Part shown: piece after piece, positions 26,427-33,920 of the stretch
Layout of the letters: every line of letters begins with the position of its first letter
Position numbering within the stretch: position 1 is the first letter of the stretch
DNA from: Microbispora sp. H11081
Lineage (GTDB): Bacteria; Actinomycetota; Actinomycetes; Streptosporangiales; Streptosporangiaceae
Reading direction: 5' to 3'
Length of the DNA stretch: 64,000 bases
Assembly (NCBI RefSeq): GCF_012999535.1
Contig: NZ_JABBWV010000011.1
Span: forward strand, 1 to 64,000
Translations under genes and position numbers: made by a program
Notes under the pieces: model-generated
The model's database searches: none
What the model saw: the letters and a program-made list of their open reading frames with translations, nothing else
What the model was told of the DNA's origin: nothing

Positions 26427-27446
26427 ATGCGCAGCCGGCTCGTCGAACCCCTCCAAGGACGGCCCGCCCTCATCCGGCCCGACGAACTCCTGACCTCCTC
26501 CCCCGGCGCCGTCGCCCGGTGGGCGCTGGCCGCCGAGCCCCTCCCCGGCACCGGTCGCGTCCACCGCGTACGGCTCCCGCCGGGCGCCGACGTGGTCGAC
26601 CTGACCGCCACGCTGCGCGACCGCGGGCACCCGGCCTCCCCCAACCACCTGCTGACGGGCCAGCCGCTGTTCTTCGGCGGGCCCGGCGGGCCGCCCGTGC
26701 CCGCGGCGGCTCCGCCGTACGCGCCGGGCGAGCAGTGCGACGTCACCGTGGCCGTTCTCGACACCGGGCTCGCGCCGCACCCGTGGCTCACCCCCTGGTA
26801 CCGCGACGACATCGCCGAGACGCCCGACGCGGACGGGGACGGCGTGCGCGACCGGCAGGCCGGGCACGGGACGTTCGTGGCCGGGCTGATCCTGCGGCAC
26901 GCGCCCGGCGTACGGCTTCGCGTCCTGCGCTTCCTGGACAGCGAGGGCGTGAGCGACGAGGCGGCGCTGCTGCGGGCGCTCGCCACGCTGCGCGGCGCCC
27001 GCGCCGACATCGTCAACCTCTCCTTCGGCGGGCACACCTTCGACGACGCGCCACCCCTCGGCCTGGCCGAGGCGCTCGCGGGCTTCCCCGCCGTCGTCGC
27101 GTGCGCGGGCAACACGGCGTCGCCGCGCCCCTTCTGGCCGGCGGCCCTGCCCGGCGTGGTCGCCGTCGGCGCGCTCGACGGGGACGCCAGGGCCGGCTTC
27201 TCCGCGTACGGCCCGTGGGTGGACGCCTGGGCGCCTGGCGTCGACCTGACCAGCAGCTTCCTCGACTACGGCGACTTTCGCGGCTACGCCGCCTGGAGCG
27301 GCACGTCGTTCGCCGCCGCCGTCGTCACCGGCGCGCTCGCCCGCCTGTGCCGGGAGGTCCCTCCGGACGTGGCCGTGGCCCGCCTGCTCGGCGGCGCTCG
27401 GCGCGTCGCGGACCTCGGGGTGGTCGTGGCGGGCGGGGATCGATAA
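26427..27446 (+). CDS. S8 family subtilisin-like protease without signal peptide
   Basis: The 339-residue protein has a prodomain-like region (about 1-100) followed by a subtilase domain. The catalytic residues are Asp112 (AVLDTG), His147 (GHGTFVAG) and Ser294 (SGTSFAAAV), with the oxyanion Asn near 229 (CAGNTASP). No signal peptide or transmembrane helix is seen, so it probably acts in the cytoplasm. It heads a four-gene run with an ECF sigma factor, a small beta-rich protein and a TPR-CHAT protease. Context suggests a proteolytic signalling role rather than nutrient digestion. Confidence 0.9.
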   Translation: MRSRLVEPLQGRPALIRPDELLTSSPGAVARWALAAEPLPGTGRVHRVRLPPGADVVDLTATLRDRGHPASPNHLLTGQPLFFGGPGGPPVPAAAPPYAPGEQCDVTVAVLDTGLAPHPWLTPWYRDDIAETPDADGDGVRDRQAGHGTFVAGLILRHAPGVRLRVLRFLDSEGVSDEAALLRALATLRGARADIVNLSFGGHTFDDAPPLGLAEALAGFPAVVACAGNTASPRPFWPAALPGVVAVGALDGDARAGFSAYGPWVDAWAPGVDLTSSFLDYGDFRGYAAWSGTSFAAAVVTGALARLCREVPPDVAVARLLGGARRVADLGVVVAGGDR

Positions 27447-27491
27447 GGTGCCTGTCACGACATGCATCCCCCCGAACGCATAGAGTGACGA

Positions 27492-28016
27492 ATGCCGACA
27501 GACAACTCGTTCGCCATCATCGACCAGGCCGCCTGGGAGGACCTCGTCGCCCGGTACGACGGCAGGATGTGGGCCGTGGCCCGCGCGTTCGGGCTGAGCG
27601 CCGCCGACGCGGCCGACGCCGTGCAGGGCGCCTGGCTCCGGCTCGTGGAGAACGCGGACGCCATCCGCGATCCGGAACGGATCGGCGCATGGCTCGTCAC
27701 CACGACACGGCACGAGGCGGTCCGGCTCGGCCGCAGTGCCCGCGGAGAGATCGTCTCCGACCTGGACGTGCCGGACACGGCGCTTCCCGATCCGACGGCG
27801 GCGGTGGTCGACGCCGACTTCGGCAGGCAGGTGTGGCGCAGGCTCGACCTGCTCGGCGAGCCGTGCCGCTCGCTCATCCGCCTCTACGTGCTCCACCCCG
27901 AGGCGAGGTACGCCCAGATAGCGGTCCGGCTCGACCTGCCGGTCGGCAGCATCGGCCCCACCCGGGCCCGCTGCATGGCCCGCCTGCGCGCCCTCGTGGA
28001 GGAGGAGGCCCGATGA
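27492..28016 (+). CDS. ECF-type RNA polymerase sigma factor
   Basis: The 174-residue sigma-70 protein has region 2 (about 15-80, WEDLVARYDGRMWAVARAFG and DAVQGAWLRL) and region 4 (about 112-170, GEPCRSLIRLYVL, YAQIAVRLDLPVGSIGPTRARCM). No anti-sigma factor with transmembrane segments lies beside it. It sits 45 bp after the subtilase and its stop overlaps the next start (ATGA). It may redirect transcription when the two proteases act; this is inference from gene order. Confidence 0.9.
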   Translation: MPTDNSFAIIDQAAWEDLVARYDGRMWAVARAFGLSAADAADAVQGAWLRLVENADAIRDPERIGAWLVTTTRHEAVRLGRSARGEIVSDLDVPDTALPDPTAAVVDADFGRQVWRRLDLLGEPCRSLIRLYVLHPEARYAQIAVRLDLPVGSIGPTRARCMARLRALVEEEAR

Positions 28017-28489
28017 GGGAGGAATACCTGCTGGCGGCCCTGCGCATGGGAGCGGGCACCGACCCGGTCCCCGCGGGCGTGTCCGCCGATGCCCGCTCGG
28101 CCTTCGGCCTGCTGCTGCCCGGTGGCGTGCCGGCCGGGCCCGTCGACGTCGCGGTGCCGCCCGGCGCCCGCTCCGCTGACGGGACGGCTCACGGAACGGC
28201 GGACGGGACGGCGGACGCCGGCGTCCGCAGGTTCAGCGCGGGCGGCCTGGTCATCGACGTCGAGACGTCCGTCAGCGGCGGGCGGATGGAGGTGGCGGGC
28301 CAGGTGTCCCCCGCCCCCGGCCCTGACGCCAGGGTCGAGGTGCGCACCCCGCACGTCGGCAAGGTCCGCGTGCCCTCGGGCGACGGCCACTTCGCGGTGG
28401 CCGGCCTGCCGCCCGGGTGGGTCAGCGTGGTCTGCCACCGGCCCGGTCATCCGCCCGTCTTCACCCGCTGGTTCCACGTACGCCCATGA
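28013..28489 (+). CDS. Small beta-rich protein between sigma factor and CHAT protease
   Basis: The 158-residue protein starts by ATGA overlap. Its N-terminal 40 residues are helical (EEYLLAALRMGAG). A Gly/Thr/Asp-rich linker with a GTADGTADAG-like repeat follows. The C-terminal part (about 75-155) looks like a carboxypeptidase-regulatory or Ig-like beta-sandwich (LVIDVETSVSGGRMEVAG, GHFAVAGLPPGWVSVVCHR). No signal peptide is present. Similar small proteins often accompany sigma/CHAT operons in actinomycetes as I recall, but no function is known. It could be a substrate or adaptor of the proteases. Confidence 0.75.
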   Translation: MREEYLLAALRMGAGTDPVPAGVSADARSAFGLLLPGGVPAGPVDVAVPPGARSADGTAHGTADGTADAGVRRFSAGGLVIDVETSVSGGRMEVAGQVSPAPGPDARVEVRTPHVGKVRVPSGDGHFAVAGLPPGWVSVVCHRPGHPPVFTRWFHVRP

Positions 28490-31005
28490 CACGTGCGCCC
28501 ATGAGCTCCCCCGCGGACCTGCTGGGCAGAGCCGAGACCGCCGTACGGCTGTCGGGGACCGACCCCGGGCTCGCCCTCGCGGAGGCGAGAGCCGTACTGG
28601 CCCTGACCGGGCGGCCGGGACCCGCGGGCGCGTACGGCGAGGCGGTCTCGGTGGCGCTGCGCGCGGCGGCGCTGGCCGCACGCGAACTGGGCGACCTGGA
28701 GCTCGCCGGAGAGCGGCTCGCGGAGGCGGTCGCGGCGGGGCGGGGCTTCCCGCGCCGCGTGGCGCAGGCCCGGATGTCGCTCGTCACGGTCCGCGCCCAG
28801 CTCGGCGACCCGGAGGGCGGGCTGCGGCTCGCCGACCTCGCCGAGCGGGATCTCGCGGGCACGGACCTCGCCAGGCTCGGCGTGCAGCGGTCGGTCGCCC
28901 TGATCCTGCTGGGACGGCACGAGGAGGCGGTGCGGCACTGCGACCGGGCGATCGGCCTGCTCGGCGACGATCCCCGCTTCCACGCGGGCGGTCTGCTGAA
29001 CCGCGGCCTCGCCCACACCTACCTCGAACGGTACGGCGAGTCGGAGGCCGACCTGGCGGCGTGCGCCCGGGTCGCGAGGTCGGCGGGCCTGGACCACGTC
29101 GCGATGCTGGCCGAGGGCAACCTGCCGTTCGTGGCCGCGCGGCGCGGCGACGTCGCGACCTCCTTCGCGCGGTACCGGGCGGCGGAGGCCGCCATGTTCG
29201 GATTTCCCGAACGGCTCGCGACGATGCGCACCGACTTCGCCGAGGCGCTGGTCGCGGCGCGGCTGCCCGGCGAGGCGCGCACGCTGCTCGAACAGGCCGT
29301 CCCCGAACTGGTGGCGGCCGGGGCGCAGGCGGCGGTTCCCGGAGCGCGGCTGCTGCTCGCCCAGGCCGCCCTCCTCGCCGGGGACACGGCGCTGGCCGAG
29401 ACGACGGCGGGCACGGCCCTCGCCGAGCTGGACGCGCAGGGCAGGACGGCCTGGCTGCCCCTCGCCCGCGAGGTCGTCCTGCGAGCCCGCCTCGCGCGCG
29501 TCACGGCCGCCGGCTCCGGCACGCACGACGACCTCTCCGCCCTGGTCACCGAGCTGATCGCCTGCGCCGACGATCTCGCGGGAAGCGGCTGGCCCGGAGC
29601 GGCGGCGGCCCTGCGGCTCACCGCCGCCGCTGCCGCCGTACGGCTTGGCGTGGTCACGCGTGCCCGCGCCCAGCTCGACCTCGTCGCGACGGGCGCGACG
29701 CGTCCCCTCGTACGCTGGCACGCGGCGGCGATGCGGCACCACCTGGACGGGGACCTCGACCGGGCGCTGGCGGCCGCGGCCCGGGGCATCGACACCCTGC
29801 GCGAGACCCCGCACGGCACCGTGCCCGGCTCCCCACCCGACGCGGAGTCGCGGGTGCACGCGGCCAGGACGGCCGAGGACCTCGCCGAGTTCGGCCGGGA
29901 GATCGCCCTCGAACGGGCGGCGCGCACGGGAGACGCCCGGACGGTGCTCGAATGGGCCGAGCGGTGCCGGGCGGTCGTGCGCGGCGCGGCACCCGCGTTC
30001 CGGGCACCCGCCGCCCCGCCCGCCGGGGCGGGGATCCTGGTGGAGCTGGTGCGGCACGGCGACGACCTGTTCGCCGTCACGGCAGGCCAGGACGGCTGCG
30101 CGCTGCGCGCGCTCGGCTCCTACCAGGCCGCGGTGGAGGCGACCGTGCGCATCAGGTACGGCCTGCGCCGCCGCGCTCTTCGCGACACCACGGCCGACGC
30201 GGGCGCCCGTCCGGCGGGGGCCGGCGAGGCGGTCGCCCAGGAACTGTCCGCGCTCGACCACGTTCTGCTGTCCGGCCCCGGCACACTGGCCTGCGCGGGC
30301 GGCCCGCCCGGCGCGCCGGTGACTATCGTGCCCACCGGAGCGCTGTGCACGCTGCCCTGGCCGCTGCTCCCCTCGCTGCGCGGGCGGCCCGTGTCGGTGG
30401 CGGCCGACGCCGCCGCGTGGCTCGCCCCGCGCCAGGAGCCGGCCGCCGCCCCCGTGGTGCTGTCGGTCGCGGGCCCCGGCCTCGACCACGCCGCGGCCGA
30501 GGCCGACATGGTCGCCGCCGCGCACGCGGGGGCCCGTCGCGTCGGCGCCACCAGGGCGGAGGTGCTCCACGCGCTGGAGCGGGCCGACGTGCTGCACGTC
30601 GCCGCCCACGGGATGTTCGCCCCGCGCGGGCCGATGCTGTCGCGGATCACGCTGGACGACGGGCCGCTCATGGCCTACGACCTGCTGACCGTGCGGCGGA
30701 TCCCCCGCCTCGTCGTGCTGTCGGCCTGCGACGCGGGGATGGCGCACGCCCCGGTCGACGGCGCGGCGCTGGGCCTCGCCGGGGCCTTCCTCGACCGCGC
30801 CGCGCGCAGCGGAGTGGCGGGGTGCGTGGTGGCCGGGGTGGTGCCGGTGCGCGACGACGAGGCGCCGGCGCTCATGACGCTGTTCCACACGCTGCTGGCC
30901 GAGGGCCGCTCCCCCGCCGAGGCGCTGGCCAGGGCGTCGGAGAAGACGGCGGTGCCGGGTTTCGTGTGCTTCGGCGCCGGCGACGTGCCCTTCCGCGCCG
31001 GCTGA
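28486..31005 (+). CDS. TPR-CHAT caspase-like protease
   Basis: The ATG at 28486 overlaps the upstream stop, giving 839 residues; a longer reading from 28417 is open but unneeded. About residues 10-500 form alanine-rich helical TPR-like repeats. Residues about 560-835 form the CHAT domain with the caspase-like dyad His708 (HVAAHGMF) and Cys748 (LSACDAG). CHAT proteases are caspase relatives that cleave specific partners and act in programmed death or defence in some bacteria. TPRs probably sense a partner. It is the last gene of the operon. Confidence 0.9.
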   Translation: MTRAPMSSPADLLGRAETAVRLSGTDPGLALAEARAVLALTGRPGPAGAYGEAVSVALRAAALAARELGDLELAGERLAEAVAAGRGFPRRVAQARMSLVTVRAQLGDPEGGLRLADLAERDLAGTDLARLGVQRSVALILLGRHEEAVRHCDRAIGLLGDDPRFHAGGLLNRGLAHTYLERYGESEADLAACARVARSAGLDHVAMLAEGNLPFVAARRGDVATSFARYRAAEAAMFGFPERLATMRTDFAEALVAARLPGEARTLLEQAVPELVAAGAQAAVPGARLLLAQAALLAGDTALAETTAGTALAELDAQGRTAWLPLAREVVLRARLARVTAAGSGTHDDLSALVTELIACADDLAGSGWPGAAAALRLTAAAAAVRLGVVTRARAQLDLVATGATRPLVRWHAAAMRHHLDGDLDRALAAAARGIDTLRETPHGTVPGSPPDAESRVHAARTAEDLAEFGREIALERAARTGDARTVLEWAERCRAVVRGAAPAFRAPAAPPAGAGILVELVRHGDDLFAVTAGQDGCALRALGSYQAAVEATVRIRYGLRRRALRDTTADAGARPAGAGEAVAQELSALDHVLLSGPGTLACAGGPPGAPVTIVPTGALCTLPWPLLPSLRGRPVSVAADAAAWLAPRQEPAAAPVVLSVAGPGLDHAAAEADMVAAAHAGARRVGATRAEVLHALERADVLHVAAHGMFAPRGPMLSRITLDDGPLMAYDLLTVRRIPRLVVLSACDAGMAHAPVDGAALGLAGAFLDRAARSGVAGCVVAGVVPVRDDEAPALMTLFHTLLAEGRSPAEALARASEKTAVPGFVCFGAGDVPFRAG

Positions 31006-31006
31006 C

Positions 31007-31031
31007 CGCCCGCGTGCGCTGCCGGCGGGCG
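31007..31031. terminator. Stem-loop between convergent CHAT and sulfurtransferase genes
   Basis: CGCCCGC (31007-31013) pairs with GCGGGCG (31025-31031) within the 29-bp convergent gap, so it can serve either strand. The stem is short. Confidence 0.5.
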
Positions 31032-31034
31032 CCG

Positions 31035-31850
31035 TCAGCCGGTCGCGACCGGCCTGCCGGGGTCGGCGACCCAGTTGGACCACGAGCCGGCGTACAGGGC
31101 CGCGGGCAGCCCGGCGATCTCCAGTGCGAGCACCTCGTGCGCGGCCGTGACCCCCGACCCGCAGTACGCGCCGACGGGCACGCCCTCGACCGCCCCGAGG
31201 GTGTTGAAGCGCTCGCGGAGGAACTCCCTGGCGTGGAACCGCCCTCCCGGCTCGACGTTCTCCCCGGTCGGCGCGCTGACCGCGCCGGGGATGTGCCCGG
31301 CGATCGGGTCGACCGGCTCCACCTCGCCCCGGTAGCGCTCGGCGGCCCTGGCGTCGAGCAGCACGCCGTCGGCCGCCAGCGCGGCGGCCCCGTCCGCGTC
31401 GACCACCGGCATCCCTCCCGGCCGCGCCGTGAAGTCGCCGGGCGGCACGGGCCCCCCCTCCTCCTTGGTCACGGGCAACCCGGCCCGTGACCAGGCCCGC
31501 AGCCCGCCGTCGAGGACGCGCACGTCGTCGTGGCCGAAGTAACGCAGCGTCCACCAGGCCCTGGCCGCCGCCGTCGAGTCGGCGTCGTCGTAGACGACCA
31601 CCGGCCTCGCCTGCGACACCCCGAGGCGGCGCATCGCCCGCTGGAACGCCTCCCGCTCGGGCAGCGGATGCCGTCCCCCCGGTCCCGGCGGGGCGGCGAG
31701 GTCGGCGTCGAGGTCGCAGAAGACCGCGCCGGGGACATGGCCCTCGCGGTACGCCTCGATGCCGGGCGGTCCGCCCAGCCGCCACCGGACGTCGAGGATC
31801 GCGACGTCGCCGATCGCGGCGAGCTCCTCAGGAGTGATCAGCGGGCTCAT
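31035..31850 (-). CDS. Thiosulfate/3-mercaptopyruvate sulfurtransferase
   Basis: The 271-residue protein has two rhodanese domains. The N-terminal one is inactive (about 1-125) and the C-terminal one (about 145-270) carries the active-site Cys230 in YCGSGVTA. Rhodaneses move sulfane sulfur from thiosulfate or mercaptopyruvate to acceptors such as cyanide or thiols. The CGSGVTA loop is closest to the mercaptopyruvate type, but the substrate cannot be settled by motif alone. ATG 31850 follows GAGGAG. Confidence 0.92.
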   Translation of the reverse strand: MSPLITPEELAAIGDVAILDVRWRLGGPPGIEAYREGHVPGAVFCDLDADLAAPPGPGGRHPLPEREAFQRAMRRLGVSQARPVVVYDDADSTAAARAWWTLRYFGHDDVRVLDGGLRAWSRAGLPVTKEEGGPVPPGDFTARPGGMPVVDADGAAALAADGVLLDARAAERYRGEVEPVDPIAGHIPGAVSAPTGENVEPGGRFHAREFLRERFNTLGAVEGVPVGAYCGSGVTAAHEVLALEIAGLPAALYAGSWSNWVADPGRPVATG

Positions 31851-31967
31851 GCCATCTCCTCGCCTTCGGTGCGGTGCCGGACGGCGCCGCTGCCATTGTG
31901 CCGCGCGGCGGGCCCGGCCAGGCGCGACCCCTCCGCGCGCGCTTTCCCGCGGGTCTCCCACGGACCG

Positions 31968-33197
31968 TCAGCGGCGGACCTCCACCAGCGGCACGTTCTG
32001 CTCCGCGGCGGTCAGCGAGCCGTGGTAGCCGATCATCGACGCCTCCACCGGCGCTCGGGCCGAGGCGACGATCACGCACTCGCCGTACGGCACGGCCACC
32101 ACGTCGCCGATGCGGCCGAGCCACTCGCGGCGGACGCGGCGGCCGAACCAGCCCGCGGCGACGGCCTCCTCACGGGTGACCACCCAGGCGCGCCCGCGCA
32201 GGGCCTTCCGCCAGGTCTCCAGGACCGCCGACGCCGCTCCCGGCGAGGTGTGGACGTGCCGAACGCGGGCCTCGCCGCCCAGCATGTGCACGCCTTCCCG
32301 CAGGTCGGGCCGGAGGTCCACGTCGACCTTGTCCGTGGCGTTGACCATGCCGTGGTCGGCCGTGACGTACAGGACCGCGCCAGGGGGCAGGCTCGCGGCG
32401 AGGCGCTCGGCCATGCGGTCGGCCACGGCGAGCTTCTCCAGCCACTCCTCGCCGCCCCACCCCCGGGAATGCCCCGCCCGGTCGACGTCTCCGTAGTAGA
32501 CGATGACGAACCTGCTCTCCCGCAGCGCCTGCCGCGCCGCCTCGACGCGCTCGCCTGGGCTCTCGGCCGCCCGGTGGCGCACGCCCCGGTAGACCGCGTG
32601 GGTCAGGCCGGTGCCGGCGAGCGCGGCGGGCGCCACGTAGACGGGCTCGACCCCCGCCGCCGCCATCCGTTCGTAGACGGTCGGCGCGGGCTGCCACGCC
32701 CACGGGTCGATCGGCGGGCCCGGGGCCGTCCAGTGCAGGCAGTCGAACAGCCTCCCCTCTCCCGGGACGGCCATCTGGATGCCGAGCATGCCGTGCTCCC
32801 CGGGAGCGACGCCGGTGCCCAGGCTGGCCAGGCTGGTCGGGGTCGAGGAGGGGAAGCCGGCGGTGAGCGTCCCGCGCAGGTGGGCCGACAGGAACGGCGC
32901 GGCGCCCGCGTGCGCGGCCAGGAGTTCGGCGCCGAGGCCGTCCACCAGGAACACGCACACCCGCGCGGCCGGCTCCAGCGGGGGATCCAGCGCCGGACCG
33001 GCGGCGGCCGGCAGCCCGAGGGAGCCGAGCAGCGCTCCCGGCAGCTCGGCCAGCGAGGCCGTGCCGTACGCGGGCACGTACGGCACGGCCGGCACTGTCG
33101 GCACTGACTGCACCGGCGGCGGCGCCGGGGGAGACGCCGTGGACGACGCCCCCGGGGGCGAGACGGAAGACGTCGCTGGGGGCTGGGGGTCGAACAC
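31968..33197 (-). CDS. Alkaline phosphatase superfamily protein (nucleotide pyrophosphatase/phosphodiesterase-like)
   Basis: The 409-residue protein starts at GTG 33197 with a Pro/Ser/Val-rich disordered N-terminus (about 1-50) and no clear signal peptide. The metal-dependent phosphoesterase core contains FLVDGLG, the nucleophile Thr region GFPSSTPTSLASLGTG, YYGDVDRAGHSRGW and TADHGM with the expected Asp/His ligands. It resembles NPP-type phosphodiesterases that hydrolyse nucleotide or phospholipid diesters. It precedes the sulfurtransferase and follows DUF5998 on the same strand. Confidence 0.88.
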   Translation of the reverse strand: MFDPQPPATSSVSPPGASSTASPPAPPPVQSVPTVPAVPYVPAYGTASLAELPGALLGSLGLPAAAGPALDPPLEPAARVCVFLVDGLGAELLAAHAGAAPFLSAHLRGTLTAGFPSSTPTSLASLGTGVAPGEHGMLGIQMAVPGEGRLFDCLHWTAPGPPIDPWAWQPAPTVYERMAAAGVEPVYVAPAALAGTGLTHAVYRGVRHRAAESPGERVEAARQALRESRFVIVYYGDVDRAGHSRGWGGEEWLEKLAVADRMAERLAASLPPGAVLYVTADHGMVNATDKVDVDLRPDLREGVHMLGGEARVRHVHTSPGAASAVLETWRKALRGRAWVVTREEAVAAGWFGRRVRREWLGRIGDVVAVPYGECVIVASARAPVEASMIGYHGSLTAAEQNVPLVEVRR

Positions 33198-33247
33198 GTC
33201 GCCTCCCGGCGGATCGAGGAGGATGGTCGGGAAGAGCGTCAGGGCAC

Positions 33248-33838
33248 CTACGTCGCCGCTTTGGCGGTGGCCTCCGAGAGCGCCTTCGCGAACGCCAGCA
33301 CGTGGGTGACCGCCTCGGGGCCGTCGGCGGCCTCGCTGACCCGGAGGGACAGGTCGTCGGCCGTGACCGCGCCGGTGTAGCCGTGGTCGGCCTCGCAGTT
33401 CTCGTCGCCGCAGGTCGCCGGTTCGAGATCGACGTGGGAGATCGCGCCCCAGCCGATCGTCAGCGTGACCTCCGTCGGGGGGACGCCGGGCACGTACGAC
33501 GCCGGGTCGGGCACGACCCTGGTCACGGCGACCGACTGGATGCGGCTGAGCCGCACCGCCTCGGTGGTGGTGGAGGCGTGCGACGCGGGCATGCCCTCGG
33601 CGGGCGGATGCTCGTCGGTGTGGCAGACCAGCAGCCGGGTGGGCGAGAGGACCAGGACCGTGACGTGCCTGCGCACCTCCATCGCCGGGTCGAACGTCGC
33701 CTCGTGATGCACGACGAACGCCGTGACCTGCTCGTTGCCGAGCGCGGAGTCGACGGCGTCGGCCACCAGGTCCGGGTAGTAGCCGCTTCGATCAATGGCC
33801 TCGCGCAACCCCGCTGCGGAGACTCGGGTTTCCCTCAT
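33248..33838 (-). CDS. DUF5998 family protein
   Basis: The 196-residue soluble protein begins MRETRVSAAGLREAIDRSGY at ATG 33838 behind AGGATGG; an upstream GTG at 33874 is less likely. It contains VTAFVVHHEATFDP, RHVTVLVLSPTRLLVCHTDE and a Cys/His pair CGDENCEADH. The family is found in actinomycetes in this position between the phosphodiesterase-like gene and the acyl-CoA synthetase fusion. The function is unknown. Confidence 0.85.
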   Translation of the reverse strand: MRETRVSAAGLREAIDRSGYYPDLVADAVDSALGNEQVTAFVVHHEATFDPAMEVRRHVTVLVLSPTRLLVCHTDEHPPAEGMPASHASTTTEAVRLSRIQSVAVTRVVPDPASYVPGVPPTEVTLTIGWGAISHVDLEPATCGDENCEADHGYTGAVTADDLSLRVSEAADGPEAVTHVLAFAKALSEATAKAAT

Positions 33839-33920
33839 GGGTCCATCCTGCCCTGTAAGGGACACCTGTTTCACACCCCGGCGCTACGGGTTTTCCGCCC
33901 AGGTGTCCGCGCCCGGCCGA

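Noticed and set aside
28447-31785. A 1112-codon minus-strand frame opposite the CHAT gene
   Set aside because: The composition is Arg/Gly-rich with no domain, and the plus strand holds the CHAT catalytic motifs. The part near 31035-31850 is covered by the real sulfurtransferase in another frame.
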